This document shows positions 23,038 through 30,303 of a stretch of DNA of 39,024 nt, in pieces. The notes beneath the pieces are model-generated. The model ran no database searches. It was not told the origin of the DNA and saw nothing but the letters and a program-made list of their open reading frames with translations. The position numbers and the translations under genes are program-made. Position 1 is the stretch's first letter. The number at the start of each line of letters is the position of its first letter. Origin of the DNA: Clostridia bacterium (GTDB taxonomy: Bacteria; Bacillota; Clostridia; Oscillospirales; CAG-272); contig JAFTOB010000152.1 of NCBI GenBank assembly GCA_017451545.1, positions 1 to 39,024 on the forward strand, given 5' to 3'.

Positions 23038-23137
23038 CATTTATCACAGCTTTTCCGATTTTGCAATAGTTTATGCAAATTTTTTGCTGATTTTAGCAAA
23101 ATAAAGGTTGATTTACTGCGAATCTAGGGGCATAAAG

Positions 23138-23977
23138 TCATTTTTGCCTTTCTCTTTTCCTGTATGAAAGCGGGGACTCGCCGAAATGCTCCCTGAATGC
23201 TTTTGAAAAATATGAAGAGCTGTTGAATCCGGTTTTTAATGAGATCTCCGTGACCGTATCAGCGGTGTTTGCCAAAAATATTTTGGCTTTTTCCAGCCGA
23301 TAGGCCAGAACGTAATCGGAAAAACAACAGCCAAAGCTTTTTTTGAAGGCTCTGCAAAAATACCCCGTGCACATATAGAGCCTTGCGGCGGCGGTGGATG
23401 AGGAAATGGGACTTCCGTAATTTTCCGATATATAAGCCAGGGCTTTCTGCGAAAAGCTTCGGCTGATCTCACCGCCTCCCCGTTCGGAAAAGTGCCCGTT
23501 CTTTTTAAGAACTCCAAAAAGTGTCGACATAGCGCCGATCGCCTCAAGCTCCCAGCCGTTATGACCGCTTTCGCAGGCGAGGCAGCCTTTTTCGATCAGC
23601 TCCTGAAGCTCTTTTGCATAGTCAAATTCCCGACTCACGGTCTTCCTTGTGCGGAGCGTGTGATTTAAAAGCCCGTCCTTTACGGAAGCATCCCACAAAA
23701 GCGAAAGATCAAAGCAGATGCAGTTGTATGAGATAGGCCCGCTCTCATTTGATTGCGCGCGGTGAACGGAAAATGGCGGTATAATAAGAACGTCGCCTTT
23801 TTCTGCGGCGTGGCGCTCTGAATCTATATAAAAATCGATCTTGCCCTCGGTCACAGAGATAAGCTCGATCTCTCCGTGGCAGTGAGATATAACGCTTTTT
23901 TGGCCGTTGTCGACGTCGGCTCTGTAGACCGCGAAGGGAATGGTTTTATAGCGCGCTTTGAATTCATCGTTGAACAT
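23138..23977 (-). CDS. AraC-family transcriptional regulator, module 2
   Basis: 279 residues. An N-terminal cupin-like sensing domain (about 1-140) contains SHCHGEIELISVTEGKIDFY and a cysteine-bearing YNCICFDLSLL stretch. A C-terminal AraC domain (about 175-277) reads YMCTGYFCRAFKKSFGCCFS and ends VTEISLKTGFNSSSYFSKAF with GESPLSYRK. It is divergent from the glycosidase-like gene. The sequence differs strongly from the module 1 regulator, so the two modules are not products of a simple duplication. The SD before the ATG at 23977 is weak (AGGTG). Confidence 0.93.
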   Translation of the reverse strand: MFNDEFKARYKTIPFAVYRADVDNGQKSVISHCHGEIELISVTEGKIDFYIDSERHAAEKGDVLIIPPFSVHRAQSNESGPISYNCICFDLSLLWDASVKDGLLNHTLRTRKTVSREFDYAKELQELIEKGCLACESGHNGWELEAIGAMSTLFGVLKKNGHFSERGGGEISRSFSQKALAYISENYGSPISSSTAAARLYMCTGYFCRAFKKSFGCCFSDYVLAYRLEKAKIFLANTADTVTEISLKTGFNSSSYFSKAFREHFGESPLSYRKRERQK

Positions 23978-24048
23978 TTTTTACACCTAAAGTCAATACA
24001 GTTATATTTTTCGGTAAAATTAATATATAAAATACAAAATAAGTTCAG

Positions 24049-24054
24049 TATAAT
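24049..24054 (+). promoter_or_regulatory. -10 box of the glycosidase-like gene
   Basis: TATAAT at 24049-24054 in very AT-rich DNA between two divergent genes. No good -35 box is seen 17 bases upstream, consistent with activation by the adjacent AraC protein. Confidence 0.45.
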
Positions 24055-24097
24055 TATAATAATAAATATTCTGTTTGTCAAGGAGAAAAAGACCGAT

Positions 24098-25498
24098 ATG
24101 AAAAAAACAGCTATTGTATACGGTGCGAGAGAGACCGAGCTTCAAAAAAGGGCTATAGAAGAATTAACAGAGATCCTGCTTGATTGCACCCTTGAGTATC
24201 CGGCTTGCGTAAAATACGAAGAGGGAATTGACACCGATGATTTCAGATGTATTTATATAGGGACAAAGCAGAACAATTCTTATATCAAAAGCCGCTCCGT
24301 GTCCGGCCTTACGGTTGCGGAATCCTACGCCATATCGGTAAAGGACGGCACGGTGATCATAGAGGGCTTTGACGATGCGGGCACGCTTTACGGCGTTCTT
24401 GATTTTTACAATAAATACGTTGCAAAATTCAACCATCCTCATAATGACCGCTATTGGGTCAATTTCTGGGTAGAGGAAGAGATCCCGGATTTTGAGCATA
24501 TTTCCGCTCCCTCGGTTGCGGAGCGCGGGCTTTGGACCTGGGGTCACGTGATATACGATTATCGCGGATATATTCGCCACATGATGAAGCTGAAAATGAA
24601 CAGCGTTATTATATGGAACGATTTTGTGCCCGCGAATGCCGCGGAAATAGTAGAATACGCGCATTCCTGCAATATAAAGGTATATTGGGGCTTTGCGTGG
24701 CTTTGGGACACGAATTGCAGGCTTTTTTTCCTTGATAAGCTTGACGGCGAGCCCGAAAAGATCCTTCAAAAATACGAAAAAGAATATGCAAATTCGGGCG
24801 GTGACGGAATCTATTTTCAGACCTTCACGGAGCTGCGTGAGGATAACGTCAACGGAATTTTGGTTGCCGAGGCCGCGGCAAAATTCGTTAACAAAACAGC
24901 TGCGTTGCTTTATGAGAAGTATCCCGGTCTTGAGCTTCAGTTCGGGCTTCACGCCACGTCTGTGAAAAACAGGCTCGAATTTATCCGCGCGGTAGACAAA
25001 CGGATCAGGATCGTGTGGGAGGATTGCGGCTCCTTCCCGTTTTCATACGTTCCCTTCGACGTTGAAGGCTTTGACGAAACTTTGGATTTTACCAAGAACA
25101 TTGCGGTTTTGCGCGGAGATGATGACCGCTTCGGGGCAGTAACGAAGGGGCTGGTTAAGCTCGATTGGTCGACCTTCGAGCATTCGGAAGGCTCGCAGTG
25201 CATCGGAGTTTGCTCCGAGCATATGAGAAGAAATCGGGTGGAGCGCAAGGCAAGGATATGGAGATGCATTCAAGCCGGTTGGCTCGCCAATGCGGATAAG
25301 GCGCACGAGGCAGTCAGAGATATGTGCCGCACAAAAAAAGGCGCGCTTTCTCTGTTCGCCCTTGTGGAGGACGGAATGTTTGAGGAAAATATAATGTATC
25401 CCGTTGCGCTTTATTCGGAAATGCTTTGGGACTGCGAAACGGATATAAAGACCTTGGAGACGGAGGTCGCACTCAGAGAGTACGTCAGCTTTGCGTAA
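24098..25498 (+). CDS. Glycosidase-like protein with alpha-glucuronidase/hexosaminidase-type fold
   Basis: 466 residues, no signal peptide, so cytosolic. An N-terminal alpha/beta domain (about 1-120) ends with GTLYGVLDFYNKYV, the pattern that precedes the TIM barrel in GH20, GH67, GH84 and GH115 enzymes. The barrel-like part begins RGLWTWGHVIYDYRGYIRH and continues with KMNSVIIWNDFVPANAAEIV, then FQTFTELRED and WEDCGSFPF with candidate acidic residues. I cannot assign the exact family or substrate. AAGGAG at 24080-24085 supports the ATG at 24098; the open frame extends upstream across the promoter. The stop is followed at once by a repeat element, so a shortened C-terminus cannot be excluded. 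Confidence 0.75.
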   Translation: MKKTAIVYGARETELQKRAIEELTEILLDCTLEYPACVKYEEGIDTDDFRCIYIGTKQNNSYIKSRSVSGLTVAESYAISVKDGTVIIEGFDDAGTLYGVLDFYNKYVAKFNHPHNDRYWVNFWVEEEIPDFEHISAPSVAERGLWTWGHVIYDYRGYIRHMMKLKMNSVIIWNDFVPANAAEIVEYAHSCNIKVYWGFAWLWDTNCRLFFLDKLDGEPEKILQKYEKEYANSGGDGIYFQTFTELREDNVNGILVAEAAAKFVNKTAALLYEKYPGLELQFGLHATSVKNRLEFIRAVDKRIRIVWEDCGSFPFSYVPFDVEGFDETLDFTKNIAVLRGDDDRFGAVTKGLVKLDWSTFEHSEGSQCIGVCSEHMRRNRVERKARIWRCIQAGWLANADKAHEAVRDMCRTKKGALSLFALVEDGMFEENIMYPVALYSEMLWDCETDIKTLETEVALREYVSFA

Positions 25499-25540
25499 AA
25501 AAAGGTTCAGCCCATTAGATCGTCACTCTAAAGGACAGTT
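25499..25540 (+). repeat. Bipartite repeat, left copy
   Basis: AAAAAGGTTCAGCCCA (25499-25514), 16 unlike bases, then AAGGACAGTT (25531-25540). The same two blocks at nearly the same spacing occur in reverse orientation at 28221-28261, so the ROK-MATE pair lies between inverted copies. Confidence 0.7.
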
Positions 25541-25544
25541 CTCA

Positions 25545-25588
25545 AAAATACGGTATATCTCGAAAGAGGTATGCCGTATTTTGCATTT
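25545..25588. terminator. Bidirectional terminator
   Basis: AAAATACGGTATATCTC (25545-25561) and GAGGTATGCCGTATTTT (25566-25582), almost perfectly paired with a GAAA tetraloop, then GCATTTTT. It ends the glycosidase-like gene. The remaining stretch to 25703 shows no other feature. Confidence 0.88.
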
Positions 25589-25703
25589 TTGGACACAAAT
25601 GCAGTGCTTGTCAGGAAAATTGACAAGGTGTAGATGAACTTTCCCCTTGTATTAAATGGATTGTTATCTTCTGAAAATCTTCCTAAAATATTCTCGAAAG
25701 CTA

Positions 25704-25732
25704 TTGACAGCAAAAAAAACACATGCTATAAT
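25704..25732 (+). promoter_or_regulatory. Consensus promoter of the ROK repressor-MATE operon
   Basis: TTGACA (25704-25709), 17-base spacer, TATAAT (25727-25732). Confidence 0.9.
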
Positions 25733-25763
25733 ATATCTACGTCCGATATAATAGGAGGGTGAT

Positions 25764-26789
25764 ATGGCAAGCATCAAGCAATTTGAAGAGCGTAAGGATA
25801 ACATTTCTTCCATTGTTTCCTTTGTAAGGATAAATCAAAAGGTTACTCGAAGGGAAATATGCAATGCACTTTCAATGAGTTGGGCATGTGTTTCCGAGCT
25901 TGTGGCAATTTTGATAGAAGACGGTATTTTGATCGAATCCGATTGTGGCGCAAGGGCAACATCTGCCGCAAAGGGAAGAAATCCTTCGTATCTGTCGTTA
26001 AACGAAAAAAAACATTTCATCGGCGTTGATATTAACGATTCGGGGTTTGCTATTACGTCTCTTTCCATAAACGGTAAGATGATCTCGTCAAAAAAGTGGG
26101 AGGCGGAATCTTTCGCTACTGAAGAAGAGCTGGAGCTTTCGATTTGTAAAAAAATTTCAGAGTTTCTGTGTGACAAAAAGAATTGTTGCGGTATTGGTAT
26201 AGCAATGGAGGGAATAAGATCCAAGGACGGAAGTTTTCGTTATCCGATTGCTGAAGATTGGGTACCGGTTTTCCCACAATTATTTGTTGCCAAGCGTTTT
26301 GGATTGCCCGTATCTATCAGACACGACCCCGAATGTGTTCTTTACTCCTTGGCGCATACCTGTCAGGATTGCGTGACGGTAAGAGTGGATAACTGGATCG
26401 GCGTTGCGGCTATGAAGCACGGAAAAATATTGGATCTTCCATTGGAGCTTGGTTCGATACGATACGGAAAGAAAAAATTACACAATATTCTTCATAACTG
26501 CGCCCAAAGCGGTGACTACTGCGAGATTGCCGAAGCTCTTGGGCGTTCTGTGGGGAACTTGACTATGTTGCTTGGAATTGAAACCTGTTTTTTGGCAGGT
26601 GAGATAACAGAATGGCTTGAAGGGTGCAGAGATATATTTGAAGCCGCCTTCAAGGAGGCAAATCCGCGCGGAGAATATAAGATATGCTTTGTGCCGGATG
26701 CCTCGGACGGTGCGGCAAGGCTTGCACTGGCAGACTTTCCGGTCTTGCATATTAGTACAAAAGGAGCACCACATAATGAAAGTCAATAA
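25764..26789 (+). CDS. ROK-family transcriptional regulator (NagC/XylR type)
   Basis: 341 residues. An N-terminal winged helix-turn-helix (about 10-65; TRREICNALSMSWACVSELVAIL) precedes a ROK-type ASKHA domain (IGVDINDSGFAITSLSING; GIGIAMEGIR). The ROK zinc motif CxCGxxGCxE is absent, and the nucleotide-site Gly-rich stretch near VRVDNWIGVAAMKHG is degenerate. It is therefore a regulator that has probably lost kinase function. AGGAGG precedes the ATG at 25764. It overlaps the exporter gene by 14 bases. AT-rich composition and flanking repeats suggest acquisition as a cassette with the exporter. Confidence 0.9.
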   Translation: MASIKQFEERKDNISSIVSFVRINQKVTRREICNALSMSWACVSELVAILIEDGILIESDCGARATSAAKGRNPSYLSLNEKKHFIGVDINDSGFAITSLSINGKMISSKKWEAESFATEEELELSICKKISEFLCDKKNCCGIGIAMEGIRSKDGSFRYPIAEDWVPVFPQLFVAKRFGLPVSIRHDPECVLYSLAHTCQDCVTVRVDNWIGVAAMKHGKILDLPLELGSIRYGKKKLHNILHNCAQSGDYCEIAEALGRSVGNLTMLLGIETCFLAGEITEWLEGCRDIFEAAFKEANPRGEYKICFVPDASDGAARLALADFPVLHISTKGAPHNESQ

Positions 26790-28131
26790 AACACAGTTGA
26801 CAACCGGTCCGATATTCAAAAATCTTGTTCTTTTTTCATTGCCGTTGGTAATGATCAATATTTTACAAACGCTTTTTCACACCGCAGATACTGCTGTTCT
26901 CGGTATTTTAGCAAGTGATGCTGACGTAGCCGCCGTAGGTGCTTGCGGTTCTTTGATCTCTTTGCTTGTTTGTCTTGTTTCGGGATATTCTTCCGCAGCA
27001 AACGTAGTCATTTCACGAAGAATCGGTGCAGATGATAAGGAAGGTTCAAGAAGGGCGACGGGCGACGCGTTGGTGTTGGGCTTGCTTTCGGGCGTGTTAC
27101 TTATGTTGATAGTGTTGGTGTTTTCGAAACCATTTTTAATTATGACGAACTGCCAACCTGAGATACTTTACAAAGCGGACACATATATTAAAATATATTT
27201 TCTTGGAATGCCGATCACTATGCTGTATAATTTCAGTGCCTCCATTTTACGCGCGTCGGGAGATAGCGTGCGTCCGATGGTTTATATGATAATTTCCGGC
27301 ATAGCAAACGTTGGACTGAATTTTGTTTTTGTCGGAGTGTTCAATATGACTGTAGCGGGCGTTGCCATTGCGACCGTACTTTCTAATGCGATCGCTTTAA
27401 GTTTGGCTCTTATTGCCCTTTTAAGGGACGGTGAGTACTGCAAGGTTGAGAAGAAAAATTTGCGTTTGAGAAAGCAAGAGACGCTCGAAATGATTGGTAT
27501 CGGTCTGCCTTCCTGTATAGGTGGCTTGTCGTTCTATTTTGGTGAGACTGTGGTGGTATCTTCTGTCAACTCTATCAGCGTAGATGCGATGACAGCAAAC
27601 GCAATATCCGCTCAGTTAGATAGACTGAATTATACGGTTGGGGCATCCATAGCAAACGCTATTGGCGTTATGATTTCTCAAAATTTTGGAGCCCGAAATT
27701 TTTCCCGCATCAAAAAAACGATGAATATCGGGATGCTTTACTGTACGGCGATCACTATGCTTATAGGTGTTTTGGTGGTTGCTTTTTCGGATTTTTTGAT
27801 CGGTATTTTTACGGATAGCGAAGCGATCATATCACTTATCAAAGGACGATTGATACTGCTCTGCCTTACAAACTTTATCACCTGCTCTATGGAAGTCCTT
27901 TTAAATGCGGTTCGTTCTTTGAATCGTCCGAAAAGTGTTTTGGTTGTGGGAATTGTTTGCGGATTTTTAATCAGAAGTATTTGGGCGTGGTTTGTTTGGC
28001 CTATATCCAAAACGTTACCGTTTCTATTTATCTGTTTCCCACTGAGTACGTTTGTCGGATGTATTATTTATTATTTCATTTACAAAGGTGCTATGAAAAA
28101 AGAAACCAAAAAGCTTATCAGAGAAAACTAA
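26776..28131 (+). CDS. MATE-family efflux transporter
   Basis: 451 residues with twelve predicted membrane helices in two six-helix halves, normal for MATE. The family opening is GPIFKNLVLFSLPLVMINILQ, with FHTADTAVLG next. The halves are joined by a charged loop near 215-235 (DGEYCKVEKKNLRLRKQE). It would expel organic cations or toxic metabolites using Na+ or H+. AAGGAG lies nine bases before the ATG at 26776; a longer open frame to 26617 is a shadow inside the ROK gene. Overlap with the ROK regulator implies joint expression and possibly metabolite-controlled efflux. Confidence 0.95.
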   Translation: MKVNKTQLTTGPIFKNLVLFSLPLVMINILQTLFHTADTAVLGILASDADVAAVGACGSLISLLVCLVSGYSSAANVVISRRIGADDKEGSRRATGDALVLGLLSGVLLMLIVLVFSKPFLIMTNCQPEILYKADTYIKIYFLGMPITMLYNFSASILRASGDSVRPMVYMIISGIANVGLNFVFVGVFNMTVAGVAIATVLSNAIALSLALIALLRDGEYCKVEKKNLRLRKQETLEMIGIGLPSCIGGLSFYFGETVVVSSVNSISVDAMTANAISAQLDRLNYTVGASIANAIGVMISQNFGARNFSRIKKTMNIGMLYCTAITMLIGVLVVAFSDFLIGIFTDSEAIISLIKGRLILLCLTNFITCSMEVLLNAVRSLNRPKSVLVVGIVCGFLIRSIWAWFVWPISKTLPFLFICFPLSTFVGCIIYYFIYKGAMKKETKKLIREN

Positions 28132-28144
28132 TACCAAATACCGA

Positions 28145-28200
28145 AAAAAGGTGCTGCGCCAAAACTTTTTAGAAAGTAACCGGCTCAGCACCTTTTTATT
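28145..28200 (+). terminator. Terminator of the ROK-MATE operon
   Basis: AAAAAGGTGCTG (28145-28156) pairs with CAGCACCTTTTT (28186-28197) around a large 29-base loop, followed by ATT. Confidence 0.75.
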
Positions 28201-28220
28201 TATTAAAAAATATTATTAAA

Positions 28221-28261
28221 AACTGTCCTTAAGAAGCCACGGCATTGGGCTGAACCTTTTT
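28221..28261 (-). repeat. Bipartite repeat, right copy (inverted)
   Basis: On the minus strand: AAAAAGGTTCAGCCCA (28261-28246), 15 unlike bases, AAGGACAGTT (28230-28221). The left copy is at 25499-25540. Confidence 0.7.
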
Positions 28262-28300
28262 GCTTCAATGGGGATATGTTGAATGATTTTTTACAAAAAA

Positions 28301-28339
28301 TATCGTAAAACGATAAAAACATCTTGAAAAACGATAAAA
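28301..28339. promoter_or_regulatory. Palindrome and direct repeat at the FAD oxidoreductase promoter
   Basis: TATCGTAAAACGATA (28301-28315) is a perfect palindrome with a 3-base centre. The 12-mer AAAACGATAAAA occurs at 28307-28318 and again at 28328-28339, a 21-bp step. The second copy overlaps the -35/-10 spacer, suggesting operator function. Confidence 0.5.
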
Positions 28340-28352
28340 TATGTGGTATGAT
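28324..28352 (+). promoter_or_regulatory. Promoter of the FAD oxidoreductase operon
   Basis: TTGAAA (28324-28329), 17-base spacer, TATGAT (28347-28352). Confidence 0.75.
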
Positions 28353-28379
28353 ATAGGTACAAAAACTTGTGGAGGGAAT

Positions 28380-29477
28380 ATGAGGCTTGTTGATATACCG
28401 CGTGAGAGCTACGGCACCGTTATTGTCGGCGGCGGCCCTGCGGGGGCGAATTTTGCCCGACTTGCGAATTTCGATGAAGGGAAGGTGCTTCTCATTGACG
28501 GCGCGCCGAAAAACGGCAAGGTCTGCGGCGGGTTGATCTCCCCGGACGCCCAAGGCGTGCTTGCGAGATACGACGTAAATCTGCCTACCGATATTCTGGT
28601 CTCGCCTCAGCTTTTTTCGGTAAGGACCATCGACCTTGAGACCCGTAGGGTCAGATATTACAAGCGGAATTATCTGAACGTCAACAGAGCGGAGCTCGAT
28701 AAATATTTTTTGAAAATGGTGCCCGACGGTATTGAGGGCATCACGGCGAGATGCGTTTCGGTCAAAAGAGAGGGGCAGGGCTTTTTGCTGACCGTCGAAA
28801 AATCTGGGGTGCGCTATGAGGTACGGTGCGACCGTGTGGTTGGCGCGGACGGTGCATCGTCAGTGGTGCGGTCGAATCTCTTTCCCAAAAAGAAGCTCAA
28901 AAAGTACACCGCCATCCAGCAATGGTTTGCCGCTGAGGGGAGCGATCCCTGCTATTCCTGCGTTTTTGACAGCTCGACCTCGGACAGCTGCTCGTGGATC
29001 TTTTTCAAGGACGGAATGCTGATCTTCGGCGGAGCATTTGAGGCGCAAGGCTCGCGCGCCGCGTTCGAGGAGCAGAAGCGGAAGCTGGTTCAAATGGGCG
29101 CGGTGGGGCGACAGGCATTTGACTCACCCGTCCGTACCGAGGCCTGCCGCGTGGTACGTCCCACACTTTCGGGCGGGATATTTTGCGGAGACGGTGGCGC
29201 GTTCCTCATCGGTGAGGCGGCGGGCTTTATAAGCCCCAGCTCACTTGAGGGGATCAGCTTTGCTCTCGAGAGCTCGGAGGCTTTGGCCGATGCCTTTGAG
29301 GCTTCGTCCGACAGCCGAAAAATGCTCAAAAAGTACAAGGGTCTGACGCAAAAGCTCCGCGCTAAAGTGGCCGTCAAGTGCTTAAAAAGGCCGTTTATGT
29401 ATCAAAAGCTCCTGCGGAACGCCGTTATGCGTTCGGGCGTGACCGCAATAAAGCTGAAAACACAAAAAAACAAATAA
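28380..29477 (+). CDS. Geranylgeranyl-reductase-like FAD oxidoreductase
   Basis: 365 residues. The N-terminal FAD-binding loop is VIVGGGPAGANFARLA, followed by GKVCGGLISPDAQ, the pattern of the geranylgeranyl reductase/FixC group (COG0644). RVVGADGASSVVR and, later, FLIGEAAGFISPSSLEGISFALESS match the second FAD contact region. It probably reduces a prenyl or other lipid substrate, or an unknown small molecule. GGAGGG precedes the ATG at 28380. DUF2975 and XRE genes follow at short distance on the same strand, so they may be co-transcribed. Confidence 0.88.
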   Translation: MRLVDIPRESYGTVIVGGGPAGANFARLANFDEGKVLLIDGAPKNGKVCGGLISPDAQGVLARYDVNLPTDILVSPQLFSVRTIDLETRRVRYYKRNYLNVNRAELDKYFLKMVPDGIEGITARCVSVKREGQGFLLTVEKSGVRYEVRCDRVVGADGASSVVRSNLFPKKKLKKYTAIQQWFAAEGSDPCYSCVFDSSTSDSCSWIFFKDGMLIFGGAFEAQGSRAAFEEQKRKLVQMGAVGRQAFDSPVRTEACRVVRPTLSGGIFCGDGGAFLIGEAAGFISPSSLEGISFALESSEALADAFEASSDSRKMLKKYKGLTQKLRAKVAVKCLKRPFMYQKLLRNAVMRSGVTAIKLKTQKNK

Positions 29478-29493
29478 GAAATTGGAGGTTAAT

Positions 29494-29961
29494 ATGACTC
29501 GGAAAAATTTGTCCATATGGTTAAAATTCGTCATTATAGGGGTTGGGCTGTGCGGCCTTGCTGTGTATACGATGCTGTTGCCCGACGTGCTTTTTGATAT
29601 TTTCCCCGACGGCACGACGGCCACGGTTTGGCTCGTCCTTCTCTGTGCCACCGGCTTGCCTTGCTACGCCGTGCTCGTGCTTGCGTGGCTGATCTCGTCC
29701 AACATTGGGCGCGATGATTCTTTCTGCACGAAGAATGCAAGGCTTCTTTCGGCAATTTCCTTCCTGGCCGCAGGAGACGCGCTCCTTCTCTTTGTCGGGA
29801 CCGTAATTCTGGGCGCAATCGACCGCTCAATGCCCACTGTCACCGCCTTTGCTTTGCTTGTGGTTTTTGCGGGGGTCGCCGTGAGCATTGCTTTCGCCGC
29901 CCTTTCGCATTTGGTGCTGAAGGCCGCCGAGATGAAGGAAGAGAACGATCTCACAATATGA
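29494..29961 (+). CDS. DUF2975-family membrane protein
   Basis: 155 residues with four predicted membrane helices (about 10-30, 43-68, 85-108, 115-140). Layout and length fit DUF2975, whose members typically sit next to a small XRE regulator, exactly as here. The stretch ISSNIGRDDSFCTKNARLLS between helices 2 and 3 is typical of the family. GGAGG lies a few bases before the ATG at 29494. Function unknown. Confidence 0.88.
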   Translation: MTRKNLSIWLKFVIIGVGLCGLAVYTMLLPDVLFDIFPDGTTATVWLVLLCATGLPCYAVLVLAWLISSNIGRDDSFCTKNARLLSAISFLAAGDALLLFVGTVILGAIDRSMPTVTAFALLVVFAGVAVSIAFAALSHLVLKAAEMKEENDLTI

Positions 29962-29983
29962 CGTACCGTAAAAGGAGGCAGAC

Positions 29984-30196
29984 GTGGCAAAGAAAATAGT
30001 GATCAATATCGACGTAATGCTGGCGAAGCGCAAAATGAGTGTGACCGAGCTGTCCGAGCGTGTCGGAATAACCATGGCTAACATTTCCATCCTTAAAAAC
30101 GGGAAGGCGAAAGCTGTAAAGCTCTCCACTCTCGAGAAGCTTTGCGAGGTTCTCGACTGCGCGCCCGGGGATATTCTCGGTATTGAAGAAGAATAA
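29984..30196 (+). CDS. Small XRE/Cro-type regulator (HTH_26 group)
   Basis: 70 residues, almost entirely one helix-turn-helix domain: KRKMSVTELSERVGITMANI, then LKNGKAKAVKLSTLEKLCEV, then CAPGDILGIEE. This is the usual partner of DUF2975 proteins (YozG-like). It starts at GTG 29984 with AAAGGAGG immediately upstream. It probably controls the DUF2975 pair, perhaps including the flavoprotein gene. Confidence 0.92.
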   Translation: MAKKIVINIDVMLAKRKMSVTELSERVGITMANISILKNGKAKAVKLSTLEKLCEVLDCAPGDILGIEEE

Positions 30197-30210
30197 ATAT
30201 ATAAACCGAA

Positions 30211-30258
30211 AAACCGCTCTTTCCATCAGGCCTGATAGAAAAAGCGGTTCTTTTTATT
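30211..30258 (+). terminator. Terminator after the XRE regulator
   Basis: AAACCGCT (30211-30218) with AGCGGTT (30243-30249), plus an inner palindrome ATCAGGCCTGAT, then CTTTTTATTT. Confidence 0.85.
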
Positions 30259-30303
30259 TAATTTGTGCGTTTTGGTCTGTGCTAAAGTAGGCAGACCTTC
30301 ATT

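Noticed and set aside
19165..23977. Modules 1 and 2 as products of one tandem duplication
   Set aside because: The two AraC proteins differ in length and sequence and the metabolic genes are unrelated; only the pheS/T-box segment is shared.
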